A DNA stretch of 21,404 nucleotides from positions 1 to 21,404 of the forward strand of contig CAXNAD020000348.1 in NCBI GenBank assembly GCA_964200185.2, read 5' to 3'. The position numbers and the translations under genes were made by a program. The notes beneath the pieces are model-generated. The model did not search any database. It was given only the letters and a program-made list of their open reading frames with translations, and was not told where the DNA came from. Source of the DNA: Choristocarpus tenellus KU-1152. Its lineage: Eukaryota; Phaeophyceae. Shown in pieces: positions 10,061 to 20,731 of the stretch. Each line of letters starts with the position of its first letter. Position 1 is the stretch's first letter.

Positions 10061-13000
10061 TCAAGTCGCTTGGTTAGTGGCTCTCACATTAGGGACGTCC
10101 AACTTGTTCTCATCCCTATAGGCTGCGATCATCTCTGCACATTCAGGTATTTCAGCGGGTTTGCACCATATATCATTGGGCGGTAAATATCCCTGAAAGC
10201 TAAGCCGGTACAAATAATTGCAGGTGGTATTTCTTCCTACATTGCTTATGGTTAACAATGCCCTCTACATAGTTTGACCCAATAGTTGACTGTGTCTTTG
10301 ACCCCTGATCGAGATTTGGTTCGGGTAAAATCCGACCTAAAAAGGGGGAATTAAGGGCATCAATATCAGGTTGTGTGGCTATTCTATCCTTAAAGGGTTT
10401 AAGTCTGGCCATATGAATTGTCACTTCACGTCGATCTTCCAAGCATTTTACGCGATAAACAACAGGTGTTATACGTGCCTTCACTGCTTCATAAGGTCCT
10501 CTCCATGGGGACAATAACTTCGGGTTTGGTGCATCAGCTGAATATGTGGTTTGTGAAGTCACGATTTAACTCCGGGTCCGTATAGTGGGAGTTTATGGTT
10601 CAAGTTATTCGATTCGTTCCTTAAAAGCATCTCACCAATATTACGTCAGGCTAATTCATAGGCTAGCTGTAAATTCTTCACTGTTCGTACTGTATTCTGG
10701 TACAGTTATGGGAGTGGCCTCAGGGACCCCCAAAATAAGATCAATTCGTAAAATTGGGCGCCTCCCAAAGGTTGGGTGTTTATACTACCCCCCTTTCTTG
10801 AACAGTGGTATAATAGGCTGTATTGTGTGCTATCTGTACAAAGAAAGGGCAGCACTGTCAGATTGGTCCATATTTGAATACATGGCCAGCATAGCATGCA
10901 TTGTGGAATGAATACGTTCACATATACTATTGTCTCGCGGTCGATATGCCGTTGTCTTAGTTTTATGATATCCATACACTTTACACAACTCAGCCAGGAG
11001 TTTATTACCATATTCTTTGCCTTGGTCAGAGTGGAGGGTTTCAGGACCAAAGATGGAAAAATACGATCGACAAGAGCTTTAAGCACGGTTTTTTTCTTGT
11101 TTATTTGCAATGCCAACCAAGATTGCGAACCTTGTCAGATGGTCTACAGCGGATAACACATATTTTGCACCGTCTGACGTGGTCTTATATTTAACTAGTT
11201 CAATAATAGCAAGTTGTTGAAATGGACGTGTGACAGGCATATGGCCTGTAGGGAATGAGGTAAAGGTGTGAGGGGTCATCCGCCTTTGACAGGACTGGCA
11301 AGTTTCACACCACTTCCTCACATCTTCATGTAAGGTTGGCCACCAAAATCTATCTCGAACCCGGTCAAATGTATGTTTGAAAGCAAGATGGTCTGCAACT
11401 TTATGGCCATGTAGGGCATGTAAAATTAAATCTTAAACCTCCGTTGGGGCTACTAACTGATCACGAAATTCTCCATTTTTCCGAAGATGACCAGGTGGAT
11501 ACGACCAGTAGAGTGAAAGTCTATTTTCTCGTTCTTGAGTGAAAAAATATGACATGGTGTAGGCCATCTCCATATTGGGTAATGCTGTATTACTTGGGTC
11601 CGCCAGGTATGGAAAATATACTCCAGACTGTTCATGTTGGGCTTTGGCTAGAACTTCCGTATTAATTACAGGGAAAACATTGATGGAGCTTGCAGAGAGC
11701 TTAGAGTCACTGCCACTTTAGATATTTCACCTAGTCGATGCACAGACGATTCATAGGCAGGGTATACCTTACTTGCTTGAGAACTTGCATCAGTGGTTTT
11801 TGTACCCACCTTCCGACATATAGGGATTAGGAGTGCTTGTTCAGATTCATGTTTACAAAATTCTTCCAGTTGAGGACGTGACAACATATCCGGGATGTGA
11901 TGCAATCTGGCAGGCGTATGAAGGGTGGTAAAATCAAAATTTTGCAATGCTAAGGCCCATCGAGTTAACAGATTGGACGTATCTTGCATCGTATGCAGCC
12001 ACCGTAAAGTTGAATGATCACTAATAACTGTGAAATGTTTACCCCAAATATATGGTCTCCAATGTTGAATTGTCGGGATAACTGCAAGGCACTCTTTTTG
12101 TGTGGGAGAATATTTACGTTGGGAGGGGAAAAGTAAGGCACTATGGTATGCAATTATATCGAAATTGCCATCATCATTTTTATGGGTCAAAAACACCCCT
12201 GTCTCAACATTATTACTGGCATTTACATGAATAAAGAATTGCTTAGAAAAACCAGGAAAGTGTAGCACTGGAGCCAGAGTTAAAAGTCGTTTGCATTCGT
12301 CAAAAGCAGTTTGCTGTGATCGATTTCATCTAGATGAGATATCATTGTGGTCTTTTCTTGATCGCTTTAAGGTGGTATGATCTCTTTTTGTACTTCCCCT
12401 TTGTGTATGGCGAATCAATTCAACTAACGGTTGAGTTGCTGAAAGGTTATAAGCCTTTCACCCTTTGAGGGGGATGCATATCTAAAATAGCTTCAATACG
12501 AGCTTGAGATACGGCGATTCCTTGTGGACTAAAATCATATCCCAAAGAATGGATTTGCTTTGAGCCAAATTGAACCTTGGACGGCTTTAACGTAACCCCT
12601 ACATCTTGTAACATTGATAAAACTGTAGTGATCAATTGTTTATGGTGTGTCCACGATGGAGAGGCCAAAACAATATCGTCTAGAAATACCAACAACCCTG
12701 ACCTAGGACCGATACTGGAAAAAGTTTCAGATGTAAAGCGTTGGAAGATCCATGGTGCATTTTGTACTCCAAATGGTAACCTGTTTCCCATCCGGCATGA
12801 TGAAGGCAGTTTTTGTCGGTTGCATTCATCAGTGATCGGTAGTTGCCAGTAGGCTGATTGAATATCTAAATAAGATAAATATTTTGAACCCCCCAAATTA
12901 GATAAACACTCATCCATGGGTGGTAAAGGTCATGAATTACACATCAAATGTTTATTTATGGTTCCTCTAATGTCCACGCAGAATCGAGGCGATTCATCAG

Positions 13001-13195
13001 GTTTGTAACAATGGTAACAGGGGATGCGCATGGGCTAGATGAGGGTTTTATAATGCCCTGTTTTTCCATATCGGTTACATATTGTCGAGTAGTGTCGCGT
13101 ATTTTTGGTGCCGCGGGATACGGTGGTCTACTAACCGGTTTTGTACCTGGTTGTAGTGGTACTCATGTCGCAAAAAATCAACCACTGCTTTTATA
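10061..13195 (-). pseudogene. Decayed Ty3/gypsy chromovirus pol (RT, RNase H, integrase, chromodomain)
   Basis: Reading leftward: a pre-RT strand (VVDFLRHEYH next to PLQPGTKPVSRPPYP, 13195-13130); IIKPSSSPCASPVTIV; FGVQNAPWIFQRF and the RT catalytic box FLDD (12675-12686); RNase H (FIHVNASN, KECLAVI, ISDHSTL) around 12240-11850; an integrase H-H-C-C finger (LHGHKVADH ... CETCQSC) around 11410-11280; integrase core with TLHSDQGKEYG and CERIHST, 35 residues apart; the GPY/F motif SPWRGPYEAV near 10500; and a chromodomain tail (YVEGIVNHKQ, then GYLPPNDIW) to about 10061. The order RT-RH-IN-GPY/F-chromodomain defines chromoviruses. It is dead: at least four frame changes (about 12970, 12450, 11080, 10215), a TGA at 12930-12932, Asp to Asn at the first RNase H position and Asp to Glu at the apparent first integrase Asp. 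Gag and protease are missing, and sequence before RT appears deleted. No LTR was identified. Confidence 0.88.
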
Positions 13196-13196
13196 A

Positions 13197-14931
13197 AGCA
13201 TCTTGAAACTGTAAACATTTCCTCCACACAACCAGTATTTTATCTCTCACACAGTATACACCATTGCCATTAGTACTTTTGTACACAACAGTTCTTAAAC
13301 TCTTTAAAAAGAGAAGACCCAAGTGTAATGTTGGTTGATCTGACTTATTTAAGCGACATTTGAAATGCAGACTTGTGCTCATATCTTCGTAACATAAAAA
13401 GAGCATCAATTGCAAATATTTTAAAACACAACAAGTGAGAATACCACATGTACAAAGAAGAGCAATCCTTCTTAACCCTCGCAACTCTTGAGATATATAT
13501 GTGAGACAGTCTGCAAAAACAACCCATCGCTATTTTCTCAGCTCAGAAGTATTCATCCCTGGTGCAAACATTTCCAAACAAGCATCAAAAAGAAATCTAA
13601 CATGTCCAATTGGACTCCCTCCTGTTCATGAACCCCCCTACCTCCCCCAGCTTCGTATCAATATATCCAGACAAGCAAGAGCTGTGTCTAGAGGTGGTGA
13701 GTCCATGAGCATCATTCAGGTGAAGTCCATTACTATTAATGTACAGTCACAGGCCATAGAGTTAGTGCTTTTAGAAATTTGGCTCCCAACCACGTATAGC
13801 AATGCGTCAGGAGTGGTAATGGCAGTAGCAACTTTGGTATAAATCCGCTATTCTACTTAACTGTGCACTCTTCCTCCTTTACTCACCCCCCTCATAATGA
13901 GCTCACACTCCCAGCACACGCAATACGTGTCAACCAAACAAAGGTCTTGTCAGCTGGATTCAAGGTCATCTCGACGACAATAAATGCTATCATTCCTTGC
14001 GAAAGAACCATGATATCTTTTTTAACTCCCTGCCTGTCCTCCCCCCAACCTTGACAGGGCCTCCCACATCACAACTTAATATTTCCTAGTTCAAGTGATC
14101 AAGTCAACAGGCATACCAATGACCCCTCTTGCTCATGAACCTGCACTGGAAACTTCACACAATATTCCAGACCTACCACCATGGTTCACACTACTTCCGA
14201 TCACATCGCCCTTTCCCCCAGCCCCAGCCCTCACCATAGATGGTAACAATATAATTAATATCAGTACCCAGCACATGCACAGAACAACCGATACTCCTGG
14301 TGGAGGTACCTAGGTAGGGCATGTGACTGCCTTGCCTATGTGCAGCATACGTGGTGTTAGACACATGAGATACAGTCGGCAAGGGGTGGGAGCAACACTA
14401 ATATGACAGTGTTTTGCAGCACTTTCACATTTATCAGTCAGATCAGCACAACTCCACAACTTTACTGATGCCATCTTTGCATACACCATTTATATCAACC
14501 AAAAATGGGGAATCGCTGGCCATACTTTCTCCATTCTCACTTACCTTGATTTTCATCAATAGACACACCGTTAACACTGAGTGAGGGCCCATACAGCACT
14601 GTTCCCCTTCTACTCATCACAGCTGTCAACTATCAATTCATGGCAAGCAACTACATCACCCTCTCTCAGTCCAGCCCAAATCTCTCACCCCCCTCTGGTG
14701 GTCACTACTTGTATACTTGTACTATACTTTTGTGGTAACCCCTCTTGTGACCCTGTGGCACCCCTAGCACCCATACAGCTCGCAATCCATCCCAATTCTT
14801 TGAACAAAAGAGAGTAATTACTCAAGTCCTTTTCGCCTTCCAGCACGGAACAACAAAGTCTACATTACCCCCATTCCAACCCTTGCACCTACTTAGCCCC
14901 AATCCCCAGTTGTTGGGAAAAAACTAACAGC
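13197..14931. other. Intergenic region between chromovirus remnant and Acinus 3' end, no assigned gene
   Basis: No family could be recognised on either strand. From about 13.9 kb the plus strand is rich in A and C (minus strand T/G-rich), the same bias as the introns of the minus-strand Acinus gene. This suggests it is transcribed leftward as 3'-UTR or as introns of another minus-strand gene. Two splice-framed blocks stand out: minus 14576-14545 (after CAG, before GTAAGTGAG) and plus 13650-13696 (after CCTCCCCCAG, before GTGAGT). Both are too short to assign. Confidence 0.4.
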
Positions 14932-17900
14932 TCATCGCCATCCCCCTCCCCTGTGGAAACCCCGGTCATTGTATCCACGGAAACTGTTACCCCCACTACC
15001 ATACCCTCTCCTATCCCTGAATCCCCCCCCCCCCACATGCCTCTGCCACCCCGCCAGTCACCACCACGGCCCAAGCCTGCCCCATCCCCATCATCTGAGG
15101 AGGGCATGGGGACCGTGCGTGGACCGGTGCCTGTCTCCTTCATCTTCTTCCGCCGCTCCCCAACCTGCCAGACAAAAAGCAGGGCAAAATCTGTTTTGAG
15201 GGTGTGATTGCATGAGGAAATAAATAGTCTTAAAGAATTGGAAGGAAGACAATGACTTTTATCACCCCCAAACCACAAAGACAAACTTGAAACATGGTGT
15301 TAGTATGGTGTGCTATTACATTGCAAAGAAAAATCTTGACAGATAGAACTCAAGATTTTGGAAATGGTTTGTTGAGGTTGAAACTTGAGCTTCCCTGCTT
15401 TTCCCCTTTCCTATCTTCTAATAAAAAACAAAATTCTATTATCTTCGGTGTTAGAGGCAAAAAATGACAAGAAATGACCCCTCACAGCATACTGTACAAA
15501 GACTTGTGTACTACAACACAGCTTATCACAAACAGCTCAATTACATAAGACAGCACAGAATGTCAACTAAGAGCCCCATCCAAAAAAGACATATCATCAA
15601 GTCCAACCCAACACATGCAAAATCCTATACTTGCCAAGAGCATGACACACCACTACATCAAACTCCTAAACCACAACAAACCAAAATCATCTGCCTATAC
15701 CAATGGGGTTCATCCAAGAGATTCCAATGCCTATGGGCCACACACAGCGGATTATTGAATGAGAAGGAAGGACCCCATGGGAATTTTCACGGATTCTAGA
15801 TATTTCTTATACATCCAACAGTATGGAATTAATTATGGTACAACTGTAGCCAATAGCACAAGCCTACTAGATACATCATGTCCTCTAATGAGCGGTCACC
15901 AATCCTCAAACACAATCTAAATCCTTGGCCTGCAACGATGAACTAGAGCTATAGAAGCAAACAAGTTGATACACAGCGATGTCAGACAACACAACCACCT
16001 AACGCAAACACCTCTAGCAGAACAATACCAAGGCCTCCAGTGCCAAAACACAACAATGTAACCTGTTAGAGGCAGTAGCAAAAGTATAGCAAAAAGGTCA
16101 GGAAAGCCTCCCAACCATAAACAAAAACTGCACCTCTTCCTCCGATAATGGCAGCCAATACAGTGAAGGCGTTTCCTCTGTCTTCCTAAAGATCTCATCT
16201 AGCGACAGTGGAGGTTCCTCCTCCACCTCCTTTGCCACCAACTCCGCTGCACGTCCAGGAGCCCCCCGCCCTCGCACAACACCTGCAGCCAATGTTCCAG
16301 TGCCTGCTGATGCAGCTGCTGGTGGCACCCCCCCTCCTACAGCCAGAGTCCCAACCCCTGACCCTCCTGGCGATGTCACCGCCCTCAACCCAGTTGCTGC
16401 TCTTAGTCCTGCCCCTGTTCCCGCCCCCATTGCTATTGGTGCAGGCATGGGTGAGGCTGCAGGAGTTGTGCCTATTGCATGCCTGGTGCCGTTGCTCCCA
16501 GCTGCACCTGCTGAAGCTGGTACTTTCATGCTTCCGCCTCCTCCCGATGACCTCCTGCGGCGTTCCTCAAACGCCATCACTGCCTTGACTGACGCCTGCA
16601 AAAGGTGTGTGCAAAACAATTCTTATAATTCTGATGGAGTCAGTGTGTGAGTGGAAAAGAATTTTTCTAGCTGCATTGCAAGGAAAAAAAAAGAGAAGGG
16701 AATACCACAACAACCAAATAACCCAACAAAATACACACAAATGTATACATTTTTGAAACAGCAACACACAATTTGAAGAACAAGCACAGCTATTTTTTCA
16801 ATCATTTACAACGGCTGCTTATATAATGTGCATTCACAGCAAATAAGTGATGATCTTCTTTTAACGTTAAACTGTCAACACAGAGTTCCACTCTTACCAA
16901 CCCCCCCTCCCCCCAGAAATATCAAAGCATTCCCTTTTCCCAAACATCTTGCCCTGTTACAGCCTCACCCAAAAAAAACAACCACACCAATAAGGCTTAT
17001 CAGAACTATGTGTCATGAATAACTCCTACATACCAGTAAGCTACACACAAGCACATGAAGGTGTTGATGTCCACCTCAGTGCACATCACCTCCACAGTAC
17101 AAAATAAACCAAACCAATACTGCATAGGAACGCCTCAACATGTAGCACCACGACATGTTAGCCAACCTCCTGAGCAGTAATGTTTGCCAATTTTGCTGAT
17201 AGCCGTTTAGTGCTCCGCTCTGGCCACTGTAGTCCTTGCAGGCTGGCTAAAGCCCGGTCTGCAGCATCCTTGCTCCCAAATGAGGCATAGCAGTGAGTTT
17301 TGATGCTGTCCATCCAGAACCCATCACTCACTAGAGGCGCCCCAGCCTTTTCTTCCAGGAGCTATGTCCCAATTACGGTCAGAACACGTGAAGGATGGGG
17401 TCAGTCGGGGGGGGGGGGGAGCTGGATTTTTTATGAAGCTCAAGTACGGACGGTGATGCTGGACTGGGGTCAGAAGGGGAGTGGGGAGGGGCAGACTGGT
17501 ATATTTAGCAGAGGAAAAGATTGGGGGCAAGGCTGAGTTGTTGATATTTCAATTATGAACAAATTTTCCACCTTAATCTGAAGAGTACTTGACAGAATGG
17601 TCATCAAACATCAAAACATGTTTCCAGGCACAGCACACAAAGACCCAAACCACTGACAGCAGAGGTGTGGTACAACAGTCACACAAAGTCAACACAAATT
17701 GAAGACACAACATGTTCCATTTACACATAACTACATGGTGATTTTGCTACTATTGTCGTTTATTCTTCTGTGAGCCACCAAACTAATATGACAAAACAAT
17801 GGTCAACAAGAGGCTATGGGTTACTTTAACTAACTTGTGTATCCTATTTCTTTGAATAAGGTAACGTGTTTGAACATTCAGAAGTGATTCAAACACACGT

Positions 17901-20311
17901 AACAACAAAAAAAAACGCTCAGGGCATCGTGATCGTGATGTATCAACCATGGACCAAAACCCTCTCAGTATCAACCTGTCACCTAATATCCACTCGATAT
18001 GAAAAAGTACAGACCTCCTCAGAGTAGACATATAACTTAGCATCGACAAGCCCTAACCCCAGTCAAACCAGACAACCTGCAACTGCTGATCAAGATCTTG
18101 CTAAACAAGCATATTTACAGAGTGGTGAATGTTGCTAACTCAACCCAACCCAAATATTTCATATTTAAACTGGTTGCTAGTTGTGTGTCAAGTATGAACT
18201 GATACTCTAGCCATAACTTCAAATCTAAGCATCCACCCCCTGGGCCAACCCTATGGTTGATCCCCCCCCCAATCTCCAAGAGATGCAGGGTAGGTTAGTG
18301 GCCACATTTAATGGTCTCATCATCATCAAATAGTCTACTCCACTCGTACAACCAAGAGTCACTATCAACAAAAATATCCTTCTCAAAAACATTCTGACAC
18401 CCATCTGGGTACAACCAACAATACACAAATGGTAACATTAGCCTACAAAATCATTTTCTCTTCAGACATGGGTGCCACCTGTGGTCGGTTTTCGACTATT
18501 CAACACCTGGACCTGCGTTCAACATTATAAAATTTTCATTCTAAATCATAACAGAAGACAGGAGAGGAAGAAGAGATGACAAATGAGGGCACACTTAGGG
18601 TTAGCCAGTCAAAAACCTGAATTGGGTAAACATTCAACCCTTTGACAAACAAGACCCTCACGCTTCCATAGCAGCACAACCTGACATCGATTGGGAGTTA
18701 CAAGTAATGCATCCATCTCACCTTCTTTGCCTGCCCCTGTGTAAAAGGTCGGACAAAATTTTCCACCCGTATGGTCACAGCCTTTGCATCTGCTCGATCT
18801 ACAGACTCAATAGCATCTCCAGCCCCTAGAGGATCTATACTGGCCTCGTTCATTTGAGCATCGTCATTCTTCTCCTGAGTCGCAGCCTTTGCTGGAGCAG
18901 CAGCACTTGTTGCCTTGGCAATCACCTTCCCCTCTTCACTCATGGCCACGGTGGCTGTGGCTATGGCTGTGTCTGGGGCACCCCTCTCCCCATTGCTTCC
19001 CAAGTCAGGAACGATTGCCTCCTGATCACCCCCATGCTCTACCCCTGTACCCTCATCTTTTTCATTGGAATCCACCCTAGCCTGTACTTCTTGTTCCCCA
19101 TTAACAATGGCTTTCCTGCCACCACCACTACTGTCTTTTTTAGACCTCTTACGTCGGCCCTTGGGTGAGCTGTCTACCTCTGTTCCCTTTGACTCTGCCA
19201 CCAATGACGTCACTGGTGCAGCGTCTGTTGTTTCCACTGCTTCCTCTACCACACGAGAGCCAGCACTGTTCCGGCCCTTCCCCCTGCTAGCCCTTGACCT
19301 CTTTGTTGTTGGAATGTCTTCGACCTGCCTTTCAGCGACCTCTGCCTTGGACCTCTTCCTACTGGCTTTGCCGTCATGGGACGGAGCCATATCCCCTGTC
19401 TTGATCGCCTTATCTTCCTTTTTAAGATCAGAGGCTGAAGTACCAACTCCACTGTCCAACGTGTCCATAGGCGATGCTTCAGATATCTGTGCTGAATCTT
19501 CTGGTAGCCTCGTATCAGTTTCCATAGCAGCTGGAACTGTTGGGGCAGACTTTGTTATCACCTTATTTAAGGGGAGGGGGCACCGCAAAGGTCAAATGTC
19601 CACTGCATTCATCTGAAGTTTTCGAGAAGGGTTTCGCATACCTTTTACACATACATAAAAATACCCATCTTTGCCCTCACCTCTTTCCCCGGGGCTGTAT
19701 CTGATGCTTGTTCAGGTTGAAGATCCATGTTGGATTCATTTTCCTCCGGAAGAGCCTCTGCTTTGGTAGACCTCGCCCCAGCCTTCGATTCCACCGCTTC
19801 CTCCATCACTGATGTGGGCTCATCAGCTGTGAGCTCATCAGCAACAGGTTTGTTATTCGTTCGCCTAGAGCTTGCATCTGGCTTTGGGTCGATTCCCTTC
19901 CTCGACGTGGACTCTTTCTGTGAAGCCAGAGAGTTAGATTCTTCATTCTGCTTCGTTTGATTTTGGATAAAGGCCTGGAATATGTGCATAAAACATACAA
20001 GTGGGGCACAAGGTTAGCATACCCGTTGAGTACCTACAGAAAAATCTTAGTTCAGATCACCAAAAAAAGTTCCACCTTGGGAGAAAAACTGCCAAATTAG
20101 AACAAGGGCTTCAATTCTCTCCTCTCCACAAGCAGGTTTTAGCATAAGAAGCCGAGAGACTCAGTTTTCTCACCGTGAGAGCCTCCACGTAGTCCGCCTT
20201 GCGCTTTAGGTCATCCAGAGGTTGGCGCAGGCGCTGAAGCTCGGATTTGATTTTTGCCACCGTCAGGGAAGGAACCTCGCCTACGCTTAGCGAGCAAACC
20301 AAATCGGCCAT
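14932..20311 (-). CDS. ACIN1: Acinus homologue: ASAP/exon-junction-complex scaffold (7 exons)
   Basis: Acinus binds RNPS1 and SAP18 to form the ASAP complex, which acts with the exon junction complex in splicing in the nucleus. Exons: E1 20311-20174, SAP domain (SLTVAKIKSELQRLRQPLDD), ATG at 20311; E2 19974-19681, acidic/Ser/Thr/Ala-rich; E3 19561-18722, low complexity with KRSK, TTKRSRASRGK and GRRKRSKK basic clusters (likely nuclear localisation), ending in VENFVRPFTQGQAKK; E4 18540-18513, predicted 28-nt micro-exon; E5 17330-17167, SDGFWMDSIKTHCYASF and LQWPERS; E6 16595-16134, Gly/Ala-rich, ending in the RNPS1/SAP18-binding motif DEIFRKTEETPSLYWLPL; E7 15164-14932, GERRKKMKE then a Gly/Arg tail. 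Acceptors end in AG. Four donors are GTGAG-type (E1 to E3) or GTGCAG (E6); E4 (GTCCAG) and E5 (GTTGGC) are weaker. Phases agree throughout. The RRM-like fold is split over E3-E5 and matches the Acinus signature VRPFT...FW.D.IK.HCY. The joined product is about 719 residues. E7 is interrupted by a one-base shift at C12 15023-15034. E4 is the least certain exon. Confidence 0.86.
15023..15034. repeat. C12 homopolymer (G12 on the coding strand) in the last Acinus exon
   Basis: Twelve C residues in a row. Before it the minus-strand frame reads GRGGDWRGGRGMW. After it the RGG-type frame (RDRRGYGSGGNSFRGYND, ending HRGGGWR and TGA at 14934-14932) is offset by one base. Thirteen or ten G would restore continuity. 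With twelve the frame runs on to a stop at 14891-14889 with no RGG character. Confidence 0.85.
17407..17419. repeat. G13 homopolymer in an Acinus intron
   Basis: Thirteen G residues on the plus strand, hence C on the coding strand, about 80 bases upstream of the E5 acceptor. It is one of several long G/C runs in the window (C12 at 15023, C9 near 18262) and is prone to length error. Confidence 0.85.
18513..18540 (-). other. Predicted 28-nt micro-exon of the Acinus gene
   Basis: E3 ends in phase 0 and E5 begins with two bases of a codon, so an exon of length 1 mod 3 is needed between them. The Acinus RRM also lacks about ten residues there. This block is 28 nt, follows a long pyrimidine tract ending GATTTAG, and ends GCAG before GT. 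It supplies ten codons' worth in the right phase, making the interval one residue longer than in human Acinus as I recall it. The donor GTCCAG is weak, and a rival 28-nt block exists near 18079-18106 (after CAAG, before GTTTGA). Confidence 0.5.
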
Positions 20312-20580
20312 TTGGAGGTCGCTCCAATACTGCAAGGCGTGGGAAATCCGGGGGGGGTTGCGAAATTAGGGGTGTGGAGGAATCAACCTCGAAGAAAAAT
20401 GCCGTTTAATGAAGATCTCAGTGTCCCACCCAGTCCGGTATGCTCGGTCGCTACCCACTATCTCGATTTCCCCCTCCCAATGCGTCCCCTTACTATCCTT
20501 CCACCCTCTTCCTATTGGGGTTACACACTTAAAAGTCTGCCATTACCAAAACTGCTCCTCTCCTCCCATCACCAATCCCA

Positions 20581-20593
20581 CGCGCGGCGCGCG
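20581..20593. repeat. GC palindrome CGCGCG-G-CGCGCG
   Basis: Perfect 6-base arms around one G, five bases after a CCAAT box. CpG is sparse in the surrounding DNA, so this dense CpG cluster is a plausible factor-binding site for one of the divergent promoters. Confidence 0.6.
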
Positions 20594-20665
20594 CTGAATT
20601 CCTTTTGAAGTCCACCACAACCCAGACCTCAAAAACGAACAACCAAACCTCAGTTTTTCGAAGAG

Positions 20666-20686
20666 TTTTGAGTTTTCAACTCAAAA
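20666..20686. repeat. Inverted repeat before the F-box-like start codon
   Basis: TTTTGAGTT (20666-20674), loop TTC, AACTCAAAA (20678-20686): a perfect 9-bp stem. Its position 45 bases before ATG 20732 means it could form a hairpin in the 5' UTR or act as a palindromic operator-like site. Confidence 0.6.
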
Positions 20687-20731
20687 ACACAGAGTACAAA
20701 TCGGTTTGTAAGGTATCCCCAGTCGATAACA

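Larger units (their letters stand above)
20312..20731. promoter_or_regulatory. Divergent promoter region (Acinus / F-box-like gene)
   Basis: The 420 bp between the Acinus start codon (minus) and the F-box-like start codon (plus) must hold both promoters. CCAAT occurs at 20477-20481 and 20572-20576, with the inverted ATTGG at 20514-20518. A GC palindrome CGCGCG-G-CGCGCG lies at 20581-20593. An inverted repeat TTTTGAGTT/AACTCAAAA with a 3-base loop lies at 20666-20686, about 45 bases before the plus-strand ATG and possibly in its 5' UTR. No clear TATA box is seen. Confidence 0.5.

Noticed and set aside
14953-15207. Plus-strand Pro-rich open frame
   Set aside because: It is the complement of the Gly/Arg-rich last exon of Acinus; Pro-rich shadows of RGG coding are expected.
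15906-15929. Short terminal exon for Acinus (GCC AAG GAT ... TGA after CAG, minus strand)
   Set aside because: It would end the protein right after the RNPS1/SAP18-binding motif. The exon at 15164 continues with GERRKKMKE and an RGG tail, which fits Acinus better.
16208-16650. Plus-strand Pro/Leu-rich frames
   Set aside because: They are complements of the Gly/Ala-rich Acinus exon 6.
17783-18049. Minus-strand open frame containing RGFWSMVD, resembling the Acinus GFWMD motif
   Set aside because: The true motif with its downstream IKTHCYASF is in the exon at 17330-17167; this one lacks the rest and lies in an intron.
18854-19616. Plus-strand open frames of 104 and 183 codons
   Set aside because: They are antisense shadows of Acinus exon 3; the minus frame is longer, splices in phase and leads into the RRM signature.
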